A stretch of 58,751 nucleotides of DNA from an uncultured Alistipes sp. (lineage in GTDB: Bacteria > Bacteroidota > Bacteroidia > Bacteroidales > Rikenellaceae): positions 1 to 58,751 of the forward strand of contig CANPHE010000015.1 in the NCBI GenBank assembly GCA_947573795.1. The letters are read 5' to 3'. Position numbers and translations under genes: made by a program. The notes under the pieces are model-generated. The model was not told the origin of the DNA. It did no database searches and saw only the letters and a program-made list of their open reading frames with translations. Numbering within the stretch: the stretch's first letter is position 1; each line of letters begins with the position of its first letter. Of the stretch, positions 10,101-18,616 are shown one piece after another.

Positions 10101-10311
10101 TGATCGCCTCTTCGAGCGGCACGATAACGGCCTTCTGCACCGTCTCGGCGTTGGCTCCGGGATAGGAGGTCGTTACCTGCACCGTCGGCGGTGCGATGTC
10201 GGGATATTGTTCGACCGAAAGGGTCGTCAAGGCGATGACGCCCAGCAAGACGATCGTAATCGAAATGACGATCGAGAAAATCGGCCGGTCTATGAAAAAT
10301 CGCAGATTCAT
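7126..10311 (-). CDS. RND efflux pump, inner-membrane HAE1 (AcrB-like) subunit
   Basis: 1061 residues, full length for the family: N-terminal helix (MNLRFFIDRPIFSIVISI), periplasmic porter and funnel domains, helices 2-6 near residues 340-500, a second periplasmic half, and helices near 870-1040. Proton-relay residues can be placed: Asp405 in AIGTVVDNAIVVVE aligns with AcrB Asp407, and the lysine in GLLAKTAILITEYA aligns with Lys940. The neighbour of Asp405 is Asn, not the second Asp of AcrB. It should export lipophilic drugs or bile-type compounds by proton antiport. ATGA overlaps join it to both the adaptor and the channel. Confidence 0.96.
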   Translation of the reverse strand: MNLRFFIDRPIFSIVISITIVLLGVIALTTLSVEQYPDIAPPTVQVTTSYPGANAETVQKAVIVPLEEAINGVENMSYIHSEASNTGEVTVNVYFRQGVDADMAAVNVQNRVSKAQGLLPAEVTKIGVQTLKQQKSLLKVVALYSPDDTYGMQFINNYMKINVEPRMKRIAGVGEFNVLASNYSMRIWLKPDVMAQYKLIPSDVTVALEKQNLESATGAFGENHANAYEYTIKWSGRLSTPEQFEQIVIRSLPNGDILRLKDIARVEMGDEAYTYRALTDGHAGCIGEAYQSAGSNATEVVENIDALIAELTEELPEGLAFADLLSVNRFLYASMENVLWTLVEAILLVVLVVYVFLQDIRSTLIPTIAIVVSLVGTFAVMSLLGFSINLLTLFALVLAIGTVVDNAIVVVEAVQARFDVGYKSAYMATNDAMQGITGAIVTSTLVFMAVFIPVSMMGGTSGVFYTQFGITMAVAVGLSAVNALTLSPALCALMLQPYVDEEGNVRENFAARFRKAFNAAFSVMVQRYVRGVVWFVRHRFVAWGTLAAAVVLLIVLMKNTQTGLVPDEDTGSVMVSVTTKPGTSLYATTRVLSQLEKEIQQMPQVEHYATVSGYSFSGSGASAGMIILSLRDWSERSGKGDDVQSVIDRINALSAKIPDAQIFAAAPPMITGYGMVNGFELHVQDKAGKPVAELDEATRGFIAALSERPEIGAAYSSFSSGYPQYTLDIDAARCERSGISPSDVLATISGYYGGQYVSNFNRFSKLYRVMIQADPSYRVTPESLNHIYVRTSGGEMAPVGQFARLTKTYGPQSLNRFNLYGSIAVNGAAADGYSSGDAIRAIGETAAAALPKGYSYEFGGITREESTSTSNTVVIFAICFVLVYLILSALYESFLIPLAVVLSLPFGLFGSFLFAQLMGLENNIYMQTGIIMLIGLLAKTAILITEYAVKRREAGMSLIQAAVGAAKVRLRPILMTALTMIFGLLPLMVSTGVGANGNRTLGSGAVGGMLVGTLALLFIVPVLFVTFQWLQEKVRPVQFERADEWSIRAEMEDLKNRKKEE

Positions 10312-11423
10312 GCGTTACCTCCTTCGTTATCGGTTATCGTGATTTCGTCCCCGTCGTTGAGCAGGCCCACGCCCGTCGTGACGATCCGGTCGCCTGCCGA
10401 GAGGCCTTTCGTCACGGTGTAGCGTACGCCGTCATGGATCGGGCTGACCTCGATCCGTGTGGCGACAGCCCGGCCGTCGACGACGCGATAGACGAAAATC
10501 TTGTCCTGCAATTCGTAGGTCGCCTCCTGCGGGATGGCAATGGCGTTTTCCAGCCGTCGTGGAATCACCACGTTGCCCGTACCGCCGCTGAACAGCACTC
10601 GGTTCGGATTGGGGAAGACGGCGCGCAGCGACCCGCTGCCCGTTTCAGCATTCAGTACGCCGCTGATGCTTTCGATGCGCCCCTCCTCGGCGTAAATATT
10701 TCCGTCGTTCAGCCGCAGTCGCACAGCGGGCATATTCTCGATCGTCCGATCGAGCGAACCGTAACGCATGACCAACTCCTGCAACCGGTTTTCGGACATC
10801 GAAAAGTAGACGTACATTTCAGAGTTGTCCGCAACGGTCGTGAGCGGCTGTGCCGACGTCGGGCCGACCAGTGCACCCACTCGATAGGGAATCGTGCCGA
10901 CCACTCCGTCGGCCGGGCTTTTCACTTCCGTATAGGAGAGGCTGTTGCGGGCGTTGGTTTCTTCGGCCCGCGCCTGCTCCAACGAGGCCTCGGCGACGGC
11001 CAGCGCATTGCGGGCGGTCGAAAGGTCGAATTCCGAGACGACGCTGCGCCGGAACAACTCCTGTTTGCTCTCGAAAGTGATGCGCGCCGTCTCGACCTGC
11101 GCTTCGGCGGCATGGACATTAGCCACGGCCGTACGCAGGGCCGCTTCATACGGCACCCGGTCGATGACGAAGAGCGATTGTCCCCGCCGCACTTTTTCAC
11201 CCTCCTTGACGCAGACGCGCTGGATCGTTCCGGATACCTGCGGATAGATTTCGATGTCCTGACGTCCGCGCACCGAGGCGGAATAGGATTCCGTAAGCGT
11301 TACGGTCGACGGTTCGACCGTCAACACCGAATAGCCGATCTGCTGTTGCGGTGCGGCGGCCTCCCGACACGATCCCAGACACGCGGCCAATAAGAGCGCC
11401 GCAATCGATAATTTCTGTTTCAT
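10308..11423 (-). CDS. RND efflux periplasmic adaptor (membrane fusion protein)
   Basis: 371 residues, first gene of the operon. ATG 11423 was chosen over longer frames because it follows AAAAGGAGCC and opens a lipoprotein signal peptide (MKQKLSIAALLLAACLGSCR). Then come the barrel-sandwich half-motif (DIEIYPQVSGTIQRVCVKEG), the alpha-hairpin (about residues 90-150), the second lipoyl half (YTEVKSPADGVVG) and the beta-barrel and membrane-proximal domains. It links the pump to the outer-membrane channel. Its TGA overlaps the pump ATG. The divergent AraC gene is the likely regulator. Confidence 0.95.
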   Translation of the reverse strand: MKQKLSIAALLLAACLGSCREAAAPQQQIGYSVLTVEPSTVTLTESYSASVRGRQDIEIYPQVSGTIQRVCVKEGEKVRRGQSLFVIDRVPYEAALRTAVANVHAAEAQVETARITFESKQELFRRSVVSEFDLSTARNALAVAEASLEQARAEETNARNSLSYTEVKSPADGVVGTIPYRVGALVGPTSAQPLTTVADNSEMYVYFSMSENRLQELVMRYGSLDRTIENMPAVRLRLNDGNIYAEEGRIESISGVLNAETGSGSLRAVFPNPNRVLFSGGTGNVVIPRRLENAIAIPQEATYELQDKIFVYRVVDGRAVATRIEVSPIHDGVRYTVTKGLSAGDRIVTTGVGLLNDGDEITITDNEGGNA

Positions 11424-11461
11424 GGCTCCTTTTCGTTTTTCAAGGTGCAAAAATACGGCTC

Positions 11462-11524
11462 GCCCGATGTTCTTCCGGTATACAAATCCAAACAACAAGG
11501 CGACTTTTAGAAACAACATCGGGC
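11462..11524. promoter_or_regulatory. inverted repeat in the efflux/AraC divergent region
   Basis: GCCCGATGTT at 11462-11471 and its exact reverse complement at 11515-11524 are 43 bases apart. They bracket the space between the divergent genes. A minus-strand TATTTTTG near 11450 may be the -7 element of the efflux operon. Operator function is inferred. Confidence 0.4.
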
Positions 11525-11542
11525 TATTTTGCCGGATTATGC

Positions 11543-11550
11543 TATATTTG
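11543..11550 (+). promoter_or_regulatory. -7 element of the araC-type gene
   Basis: TATATTTG matches TAnnTTTG and lies 20 bases before ATG 11570. No good -33 TTTG is visible at the standard spacing, which suits an activator-dependent or self-regulated promoter. Confidence 0.55.
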
Positions 11551-11569
11551 CACGTGAAAAATCAAAACT

Positions 11570-12388
11570 ATGGAACCGAATCGGGAAGCAGAATATCGAA
11601 TCGTGACGTCGGATTTGAGCGAATCGCTCGGCACCGCGATTCGAACAAAGGGATGTTTGCTGCTCTTTTGCCTGCAAGGCCGGGCGATCGTCTCGGCCAA
11701 CCTCGAACGACGGGTATTTCGCCGTGGAGACATTGCCGTAATCTTTCCCGACACACTGTTCGTCGTACATGGAACATGCAGCGATTTTCGGGTACGCACG
11801 ATCGAAATATCGCCCGCACTCACAGATGAAGTCATCCTTCCCCTCTCGTCGGCATTCTTCGAACGCATTTACGACGAGCCGATATTGCCGACCACCGAGG
11901 AGCAGCGGATATTGCTGCAAATGTGGAATGCCCATATCGACCATTATGTGCAATGTTCCATCGCGAAATCGGCCCGTATGATGATTCGGAATCAATTGCA
12001 AAATCTCTTTCTCGCGATGGAGGTCAAGCTGGTTTTCGATGCTCCGCCCGAAAATGTCCGATCCATCTCCTCCTCGCGCCGTCTTTTCAACTGCTTCTGC
12101 AAACTGGTAACGGAAAACTGCGATTCGCAGCACGAGGTGAAATTCTATGCCGACAAGCTCTGCATCACGCCTTATTACCTTTCGAAGATAACTTCCAAAA
12201 TCGCGGCAGCGACGCCCAAGCAACTGATCGATTGGCAAATCGTAGTAGAGATCAAACATCTGCTCACCACGACCGACCTGACGATCAAGGAGATCGCCGA
12301 CAGGTTCCACTTCGATTCGACCTCCTATCTGGGGCGTTATTTCCGCCGGCATACGGGCATGACACCCACCGAGTTCCGGGAACAATAA
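11570..12388 (+). CDS. AraC-family transcriptional regulator, probable efflux regulator
   Basis: 272 residues. The N-terminal half resembles a cupin-type sensor (LLFCLQGRAIVSAN, then RRGDIAVIFPDTLFVVHG). The C-terminal 100 residues hold the two helix-turn-helix motifs (VKFYADKLCITPYYLSKITS and IKEIADRFHFDSTSYLGRYF) followed by the family ending HTGMTPTEFRE. It is transcribed divergently from the RND operon, the standard arrangement for a local activator. The ligand is unknown; a membrane-active compound exported by the pump would fit. Confidence 0.9.
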   Translation: MEPNREAEYRIVTSDLSESLGTAIRTKGCLLLFCLQGRAIVSANLERRVFRRGDIAVIFPDTLFVVHGTCSDFRVRTIEISPALTDEVILPLSSAFFERIYDEPILPTTEEQRILLQMWNAHIDHYVQCSIAKSARMMIRNQLQNLFLAMEVKLVFDAPPENVRSISSSRRLFNCFCKLVTENCDSQHEVKFYADKLCITPYYLSKITSKIAAATPKQLIDWQIVVEIKHLLTTTDLTIKEIADRFHFDSTSYLGRYFRRHTGMTPTEFREQ

Positions 12389-12429
12389 CCGTTTGTCGAG
12401 GCTGGGAATTATTTATTTAATATTACACG

Positions 12430-12545
12430 GAACTTCTATCACTTTGCGGGCTGCCTCCGGAAGTCCTCTACTCAGAAGGAGGCTTTGGACGCAAATCGCG
12501 AAGCCATAGGGGCTTGAATCCGTGTTCGTGTAAAACCGCAAAATT
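12430..12545. repeat. degenerate extragenic repeat, upstream of tRNA-Gly terminator
   Basis: Contains GCGGGCTGC near its left end and a block reading AGGGGCTTGAATCCG then CGTGTAAAACCGC. The second block is similar to the sequence after the repeat near 20135-20165 (GGGGTTTGAACCG, then CGTGTAAAATCG), so both probably belong to one degenerate family. A CCTCC...GGAGG hairpin lies inside. No coding potential seen. Confidence 0.4.
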
Positions 12546-12554
12546 GTCCAAAAA

Positions 12555-12580
12555 CAAAAAAGGTCCTTCGAAAAGGACCT
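12555..12580 (-). terminator. intrinsic terminator of tRNA-Gly
   Basis: On the minus strand AGGTCCTT-TTCG-AAGGACCT forms a perfect 8-bp stem with a TTCG tetraloop, followed by a T-rich tail. It directly follows the tRNA 3' end. Confidence 0.88.
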
Positions 12581-12584
12581 CGTG

Positions 12585-12657
12585 AGCGGAAAACGGGACT
12601 CGAACCCGCGACCCTCAGCTTGGGAAGCTGATGCTCTACCAACTGAGCTACTTCCGC
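12585..12657 (-). tRNA. tRNA-Gly(CCC)
   Basis: 73-nt cloverleaf on the minus strand. The acceptor arms GCGGAAG and TTTCCGC pair with one G-U, the D arm reads GCTCAGTTGGTAGAGC, the anticodon loop TTCCCAA gives anticodon CCC, and the T arm is GCGGG-TTCGAGT-CCCGT. CCA is not encoded. Confidence 0.95.
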
Positions 12658-12720
12658 ATTCGGAGTACAAAGTTACTCCGTTTTTTCGATATTGCAAGTC
12701 GTTCGCTGCAAAATTTCGAA

Positions 12721-14628
12721 TCAACCGACGATTTTTCTCAGCGAAGCCAGATTCTTCGGATTCTTCAGCTGCTTACCCTCTGGAGTATAAAGATAGTCGA
12801 GCCGCGTTTTGAAATAGGTTTCGACCTTGCCGCGCACCACTTTCATCGTGCTGTTCACCAGCCCGTTCTGTTCCGTGAAGGCTTCGTCGACGATCGCGAG
12901 ACCCGCCGGCAGCCAACGCTCCGGGAAAGCCCCCTCAAAAGAGCCTCCGGTTCGATAGCGGTCGATCTCCCCGCCGAGAATCTCGGCCGCGACTTCGACG
13001 CGTTGCGCACCCTCCATCCCTCGTGCGTCCAATTCGCGGCGCAGTGCTTCACGGTTGGGAACGACGATCGCCCCGGTAAAAGGACTCTGATTGTTGTAGA
13101 TCATGATCTGGTCGATGAACGGCGATTTATCCACGATCGCCTCCTCCATGCCCTCGGGACTGTATTTCTCGCCGTCCGAAGCGATCAGCAAGCTCTTAAA
13201 ACGGCCCAAGACATAAAGAAATTCATCCTCCGAGACATAGCCCATATCGCCCGTGTGCAGCCATCCGTCGCGTACGGTATAGGCCGTAGCTTCGGGATTC
13301 CGCCAATATCCGGCCATGACGTTCTCGCCCCGGATGACGATCTCGCCCTTCTCTCCGCGCGGGAGTTCGCGCCCCTGTTCGTCGAGAATCTTCAGATCGA
13401 GCGGAATCAAAATCTTACCCGACGATCCGAAGCGATGCCAATGGTATTTGGGGGAATTGGTCGAAATGACAGGCGTAGCCTCCGAAAGCCCGTAACCCTG
13501 GAACATCGGCATGCCGACAGCGTAGAAGAAACGTTGCAGTTCGGCGTCGAGCAGCGCACCGCCGCCTACGAAGAACTGCAAGCATCCGCCGAACGCCTGG
13601 CGCACTTTGCGGAACAGTAGCAGATCGAACAGTGCCACAGCGGGTTTGAGCACGAACCGCCAGCCGCGCCCCTTGCTGTAACCGTCCTGATTGTAGGCGT
13701 ATGCCGTGCGTAGAGCCAGGCGGAACAACCGTTCCGTAGCGGGCCCTTTGGCGCGGATCGAACTTTCGATGCTCTTGCGGAAATTCTTGGCCAAAGCAGG
13801 TACCGAAAGCAGGAAATGCGGACGCACCTCGCGGATATTCTGCGGAATATTCTTGAGCGTCTCCATCGGTGTGGCTCCCACCTGCACGGTTGCAACCGTA
13901 GCGCCGCAGGCGATCATGATATAGAATCCGACAACATGGGCGAAACAGTGGTCCAACGGCAGGATAATCAGCGTGCGGAACGACGAAGGAATATCGATGC
14001 GCGAAAGCGACTGTTCGACGTTGGCCGTGTAGTTGCGGTGGGTCAGCACGACACCTTTCGGATCGGCAGTCGTTCCGGAGGTGTAGGTAATCGTCGCATA
14101 ATCTTCATTGCGAATGGATTGTCCGATCGACAGGAACTCTTTCTCGTGCCCGGCGAGGTAATCCCGTCCCAAACGGCGCAAAGTTGCATAAGCGGTCTCT
14201 CCCGGTTCCAATGCGATATTTCCCAAGACAATGACGTGTTCCACCTCGGGTAATTCATGACGTATGCGCCGGATTTTCGGCAACTGGTATTTGGAGACGA
14301 AAATCGCCTTCACACCCGCATGGCGCAGGCGGAAAAGCAGGTCGTTCGACTCTTCGAGTTTGACCGACAGCGGAACGCTGACCGCTCCGGCGTAGAACAT
14401 ACCTAACTCCGAGATGATCCAGGCGTTGCTACCCTCGGCGAGCAGCGCCACCCGCTCCTGCGGCCGTATGCCGATCGAGGCCAATCCGGCTCCGACTTCG
14501 AGCGCCTGTACACGGGTTTCGGCATAAGTCGTAGGCTCGAATTTCCGGTGTTTCTTTTCGAGCAGGAAAGTTTTGGTCCCGTATTTCGCGACGGAAGCTT
14601 CGAAGAGGTCTATGATGGTCTTTTTCAT
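12721..14628 (-). CDS. AMP-dependent long-chain acyl-CoA synthetase
   Basis: 635 residues. It activates fatty acids to acyl-CoA via an acyl-adenylate. The ATP-binding P-loop is YTSGTTADPKG at residues 182-192; GYGLSEATPVIS, the motif WLHTGDMGYV and GRFKSLLIASDGEKYSPE follow in family order. The protein is full length. Its ATG starts one base after the lepA stop, so it is co-transcribed with lepA. Bacteroidetes often carry such FadD-like synthetases for recycling or incorporating exogenous fatty acids; substrate length cannot be read from sequence. Confidence 0.93.
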   Translation of the reverse strand: MKKTIIDLFEASVAKYGTKTFLLEKKHRKFEPTTYAETRVQALEVGAGLASIGIRPQERVALLAEGSNAWIISELGMFYAGAVSVPLSVKLEESNDLLFRLRHAGVKAIFVSKYQLPKIRRIRHELPEVEHVIVLGNIALEPGETAYATLRRLGRDYLAGHEKEFLSIGQSIRNEDYATITYTSGTTADPKGVVLTHRNYTANVEQSLSRIDIPSSFRTLIILPLDHCFAHVVGFYIMIACGATVATVQVGATPMETLKNIPQNIREVRPHFLLSVPALAKNFRKSIESSIRAKGPATERLFRLALRTAYAYNQDGYSKGRGWRFVLKPAVALFDLLLFRKVRQAFGGCLQFFVGGGALLDAELQRFFYAVGMPMFQGYGLSEATPVISTNSPKYHWHRFGSSGKILIPLDLKILDEQGRELPRGEKGEIVIRGENVMAGYWRNPEATAYTVRDGWLHTGDMGYVSEDEFLYVLGRFKSLLIASDGEKYSPEGMEEAIVDKSPFIDQIMIYNNQSPFTGAIVVPNREALRRELDARGMEGAQRVEVAAEILGGEIDRYRTGGSFEGAFPERWLPAGLAIVDEAFTEQNGLVNSTMKVVRGKVETYFKTRLDYLYTPEGKQLKNPKNLASLRKIVG

Positions 14629-14629
14629 A

Positions 14630-16420
14630 TCAATCCATTTTCAGGACGGCGAGGAACGCCGACTGGGGAACTTCGACATTGCCGATCTGGCGCATGCGCT
14701 TCTTACCCTTCTTCTGCTTTTCGAGCAGCTTGCGTTTACGCGAGATATCGCCGCCGTAACACTTGGCCGTCACGTCCTTACGCACGGCCTTCACCGTCTC
14801 GCGGGCAATGATCTTGGCCCCGATGGCCGCCTGGATGGCGATGTCGAACTGCTGACGCGGAATCAACTCCTTGAGTTTCTCGCACATCTTACGGCCGAAA
14901 TCATACGCATGGTCGGCATAGATCAACGACGAAAGGGCATCGACCGGCTCGCCGTTGAGCAGGATATCCAACTTCACGAGTTTCGAGAGCTGGAAACCCG
15001 TACGATGGTAATCGAACGAAGCATAGCCCTTCGAAATGCTCTTCAGCTTATCGTAGAAGTCGAAAACGATTTCCGACAAGGGCATATCGAAATTGACCTC
15101 CACGCGATCCTGCGTGATGAAGGTCTGGTTCTTCAGCACTCCGCGCTTGTCGATGCACAGTTTAATGACGTTGCCCAGGAAGTCCGATTTGGTGATGATC
15201 TGCGCCAGGATATAGGGCTCCTCGATCTTGGCGATCTTCGTGATCTCGGGAAGTCCCGACGGGTTGTGCACCTCCAGGATATCGCCCTGCGTGGTGGTGA
15301 TGCGGTAGGAAACGTTCGGCACGGTCGTAATGACATCCATGTCGAATTCTCGGTAAAGACGCTCCTGGATGATCTCCATGTGCAGCAGCCCGAGGAATCC
15401 GCAGCGGAAACCGAAGCCCAGGGCCAGCGAACTTTCGGGTTCGAACGTCAGCGACGCATCGTTGAGCTGCAACTTTTCGAGCGAAGCACGCAAGTCCTCG
15501 TATTGGTCGGCCTCGACGGGATAGACACCCGCGAAGACCATCGGTTTGACATCCTCGAATCCGGCGATCGCCTCGCGGGCGGGATCGCTCACCGAAGTGA
15601 TCGTATCGCCGACCTTCACGTCCGCCGAGGTCTTGATTCCGGAGCAGATGTACCCCACGTCTCCGGCCTTGATCTCCTGCCGGGGCTGCATCTTGAGTTT
15701 CAGCACACCCACCTCGTCGGCGTCGTATTCGCTGCCTGTGTTGAAGAACTTCACGTGGTCTCCTTTGCGCAGCACGCCGTTGAAGACGCGGTAATAGGCG
15801 ATGATGCCGCGGAAAGGATTGAACACCGAGTCGAAAATCAACGCCTGCAAAGGAGCGTTCTCGTCTCCTTTCGGCGCGGGAATACGTTGTACGATGGCTT
15901 CGAGCACCTCCTCGACCCCCAAGCCCGTTTTACCCGATGCGAGCAGAATATCCTCCTCCTTGCAGCCGATCAGGTCGATCACCTGGTCCTTCACCTCGTC
16001 GATCATCGCCGAATCCATGTCGATCTTGTTCAACACGGGAACGATTTCTAGATCGTGGCCGACGGCCAGGTAAAGGTTCGAAATGGTCTGGGCCTGAATG
16101 CCCTGCGTAGCGTCGACCACCAGCAGCGCCCCTTCGCACGAAGCGATGGCGCGCGATACTTCGTAGGAGAAGTCAACGTGACCCGGGGTGTCGATCAGGT
16201 TGAGCGTATAACGCTCGCCGTCGCGGGCCGTGTATTCCATCTGGATCGCATGGCTCTTGATGGTGATGCCCTTCTCGCGTTCGAGGTCCATATCGTCGAG
16301 CACCTGCGCCTGCATTTCGCGCTGGTTCAGCGTGTTGGTCTTCTCCAGCAGACGATCGGCGAGGGTCGATTTACCGTGGTCGATGTGGGCTATGATGCAA
16401 AAGTTGCGGATATTTTTCAT
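14630..16420 (-). CDS. lepA: elongation factor 4 (LepA)
   Basis: 596 residues, the normal LepA length. G1 is AHIDHGKST (residues 11-19), G3 is DTPGH (77-81), and NKID gives G4. The LepA-specific C-terminal domain contains [18 protein letters not shown] and the terminal basic region [17 protein letters not shown]. It is a ribosome-associated translational GTPase implicated in 30S assembly and back-translocation. A TATCTTTG -7 element of the dispersed promoter repeat lies about 24 bases upstream. Confidence 0.98.
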   Translation of the reverse strand: MKNIRNFCIIAHIDHGKSTLADRLLEKTNTLNQREMQAQVLDDMDLEREKGITIKSHAIQMEYTARDGERYTLNLIDTPGHVDFSYEVSRAIASCEGALLVVDATQGIQAQTISNLYLAVGHDLEIVPVLNKIDMDSAMIDEVKDQVIDLIGCKEEDILLASGKTGLGVEEVLEAIVQRIPAPKGDENAPLQALIFDSVFNPFRGIIAYYRVFNGVLRKGDHVKFFNTGSEYDADEVGVLKLKMQPRQEIKAGDVGYICSGIKTSADVKVGDTITSVSDPAREAIAGFEDVKPMVFAGVYPVEADQYEDLRASLEKLQLNDASLTFEPESSLALGFGFRCGFLGLLHMEIIQERLYREFDMDVITTVPNVSYRITTTQGDILEVHNPSGLPEITKIAKIEEPYILAQIITKSDFLGNVIKLCIDKRGVLKNQTFITQDRVEVNFDMPLSEIVFDFYDKLKSISKGYASFDYHRTGFQLSKLVKLDILLNGEPVDALSSLIYADHAYDFGRKMCEKLKELIPRQQFDIAIQAAIGAKIIARETVKAVRKDVTAKCYGGDISRKRKLLEKQKKGKKRMRQIGNVEVPQSAFLAVLKMD

Positions 16421-16443
16421 GTTGCTCGCATAAAATCAGTGTA

Positions 16444-16535
16444 CAAAGATACGAATAAGCCGAGAGAAAAAAGCAAGCTCGCTTGCATTTTTTCCGAGGC
16501 GCAGTATCTAAGACGAAGCCAAAGTTACTTTTTTT
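16444..16535 (-). repeat. dispersed terminator-promoter repeat, copy A (drives lepA)
   Basis: On the minus strand the element reads: an AT-rich stretch, the hairpin GCAAG-CGAG-CTTGC followed by six T, then CTCTCGGCTTATTCG and the -7 element TATCTTTG (16444-16451). About 85 bases are nearly identical to 57991-58075 upstream of rimM. The hairpin with its T run looks like an intrinsic terminator placed just before the promoter. The remaining intergenic sequence to 16747 shows no gene. Confidence 0.8.
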
Positions 16536-16747
16536 TCGAAGATACGACGGAATGCGGCGAAAAAAACGTATTTTCGCCCTCGCAGTCGAGATCGTCGGAC
16601 ATATCCGGCTTTCGGGTATATCTCCCCATGGCGCTTTTTGTCGCATTCCGGTCTCGGACAATTTCCTTCCTTTCGGCTCGCCCTCTTCGCCGAAAAAGAC
16701 GGAGAGGAAGGAGTGTGCGATATTGTCTAAACCAAACAATTTGGAAT

Positions 16748-17881
16748 ATGAAAGGAAGAAACTCACTTTTTCGGAATTTGTTCGTGGCGTCGCTTTTGCT
16801 GACGACCGCGATGCAGAGTTGCTCGCAGCAGGCGGAAGAAAAACCGCTGCCCGGGCGACTGAACGACGTAACGCTCTGCTACTATGGCGGCGGACAGCGG
16901 CGGAATGCCTGGAACCGGGAGCAATGCGCTGCCAACGTCTCCTACCGGGACTCCACGGGAGGGGCTCACTGGCTGTTCGATACGTTCCTGTTCCTGGAGT
17001 TCTACGATGCTTCCGACGACCGTCATTTCGAGATGGCGCGTCTGCTCCATTCGGGTGAATCGCGCGACGACCACGGAGCCCGGCAACAGGAGTGGCAGGG
17101 ATGGCTGGACAAGACGCTCGGCCCCGGCATGCCGGCCCATCTGCTCGACGAGGCGGTGGGTGAGGCCGCCGCGGAACTCGGCCAGCCGAAATACCGGCGG
17201 GAAATCTGCCTGATGATTCCGATTCCGATCATCGGCCAGACCAACTGGGGCAGCGTGGAGGGTCGTCCGCTCGACTTCAACGACGAGGAGGATCGCTTCA
17301 CCGCTTGCAAATGGTACATCGACCGGGCACTGGAGATGTTCGAGGCGGAACATTTCGAGAACGTGGGGTTCGGCGGATTCTACTGGATCGAGGAGATCAT
17401 GTATTCGGGTCGGGAATTGCTTCCGAAACTCAACGCCTACCTGCGCGAAAAACAGGTGCCGATGCTTTGGATTCCCTATTACGGCGACGAGGAGTGGTCC
17501 GTGGAGAAGCACCGCGAACTGGGCTTCGAGAGCGAAAACGTCTTCCTGCAACCCAGCTATGCGTTCCGGCTCGACCGGGACTATGCTTCGTTGAAAGACA
17601 TTTGCGACTATGCCCGCCGGTTCGACGTCTCGATGGAACTGGAGTTCGGCGAGGCGGAGATGCGCTGCTGTTCCGGTTTCGACGAACGTTATGCAGGACG
17701 GTTGAGCGATTATATCCGCGCTTACCGCGAGCACGGCATTCTGGATCGCCGTCTGGCCTACTACCAGAGCGGCGACGGACTGCGAATGCTGAAAGAGTCG
17801 ACCGATTCCCGCGACCGGGCGCTGTTCTACGAGCTGGCCGGATATATCTCCGAGCGGCAGCGCTACCTCGGGGAGAAGTAA
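16748..17881 (+). CDS. DUF4855-type lipoprotein
   Basis: 377 residues. ATG 16748 was chosen because it opens a signal peptide with a lipoprotein-like cysteine (MKGRNSLFRNLFVASLLL...MQSCSQQ); the frame is open far upstream antisense to lepA but without a signal there. DUF4855 features are LCYYGGGQRRNAW near the start, WLFDTFLFLEF, and the conserved QTNWGSVEGRPLDF and FGGFYWIEEIM segments. The family is thought to be a TIM-barrel-like, possibly glycan-related surface protein, but activity is not established. It stands alone between a lepA-directed repeat and a repeat-rich gap. Confidence 0.75.
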   Translation: MKGRNSLFRNLFVASLLLTTAMQSCSQQAEEKPLPGRLNDVTLCYYGGGQRRNAWNREQCAANVSYRDSTGGAHWLFDTFLFLEFYDASDDRHFEMARLLHSGESRDDHGARQQEWQGWLDKTLGPGMPAHLLDEAVGEAAAELGQPKYRREICLMIPIPIIGQTNWGSVEGRPLDFNDEEDRFTACKWYIDRALEMFEAEHFENVGFGGFYWIEEIMYSGRELLPKLNAYLREKQVPMLWIPYYGDEEWSVEKHRELGFESENVFLQPSYAFRLDRDYASLKDICDYARRFDVSMELEFGEAEMRCCSGFDERYAGRLSDYIRAYREHGILDRRLAYYQSGDGLRMLKESTDSRDRALFYELAGYISERQRYLGEK

Positions 17882-18224
17882 TGCATGGAGAACAACACAA
17901 CGATTCGGCCTTTCGACCGTGAATTCGCTTTGGACGGTTGAAGCCTTGCGCCCCCCCCCATGTCTCAGGCAGGGTGGGGGACGTCGTAAGGCATAAGGAT
18001 TTAAAGTTGTTCTTGTGTCTGAAAATTAGGTAATTATACATTAAATAGTCTTTAAAGTCTTGTTGCTTAGTGGGCTGCACCCTTAAGCCCCTCCCGAGGG
18101 AGGGGCTGGGATGGGGGCAGACTTATCAACGCGGCCTAAGGCCGCGAGCACACGACCGTCCTAAGCGAGTCGAGAAGCCGGTGAAGTGCAAAAGTGCATA
18201 TAATTACCTTTAAATGGATAAACG
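17882..18224. other. repeat-rich intergenic region with a C9 tract
   Basis: No gene seen. It holds a run of nine C at 17951-17959, an AT-rich stretch around 18000-18060, and the extragenic repeat copy listed next. Confidence 0.7.
18065..18190 (+). repeat. extragenic repeat, left inverted copy
   Basis: Starts GTGGGCTGCACCCTTAAGCC, continues with the GC-rich hairpin CCCCTCCC-GAGGGAGGGG, then AACGCGGCC and CCTAAGCGA. The same blocks occur in reverse orientation and the same order at 20040-20132. The two copies flank the thioesterase and NhaD genes. Confidence 0.7.
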
Positions 18225-18608
18225 ATGATACTGGAAAAAGGTTTGTCGGCCCAGAGCCGAACGACGGTCGCCGCAGCGAATACCGCAGCGGAAATGGGTT
18301 CGGGCGACATGCCCGTATTCGCTACGCCCGCCCTGGTGGCGTTGCTGGAGAATGCGGCGATGCGGGCCGTGGCCGAGGCTTTGCCGGAAGGTGCGACCAC
18401 CGTAGGCTCCGAAATGAACTGTTCGCACATCAAACCTTCGGGACTCGGTGCCGAGATCACGGCCACGGCCGTATTGACCCGCGTCGAGGGGCGCAAACTG
18501 ACTTTCAACGTCGGGGCGCGCGACGAGGAGGGGTTGATCGGCGAAGGGGTTCACGTCCGCTACGTCGTCGACCGGGAACGCTTCCTCGCCAAGATCCGCA
18601 AGGATTGA
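18225..18608 (+). CDS. hot-dog fold thioesterase, FlK-like
   Basis: 127 residues. The pattern MGSGDMPVFATPALVALLEN followed by AMRAVAEALPEGATTVGSEM and HIKPSGLGAEITATAVLTRV is that of the fluoroacetyl-CoA thioesterase-like hot-dog group. These act on small acyl-CoA esters; the true substrate here is unknown. The gene converges on nhaD with 8 bases between stop codons and lies inside the inverted repeat pair. Confidence 0.85.
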   Translation: MILEKGLSAQSRTTVAAANTAAEMGSGDMPVFATPALVALLENAAMRAVAEALPEGATTVGSEMNCSHIKPSGLGAEITATAVLTRVEGRKLTFNVGARDEEGLIGEGVHVRYVVDRERFLAKIRKD

Positions 18609-18616
18609 ACGGCTTC

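Noticed and set aside
12413..12724. 103-codon minus-strand ORF
   Set aside because: It spans tRNA-Gly and its terminator, so it cannot be a real gene.
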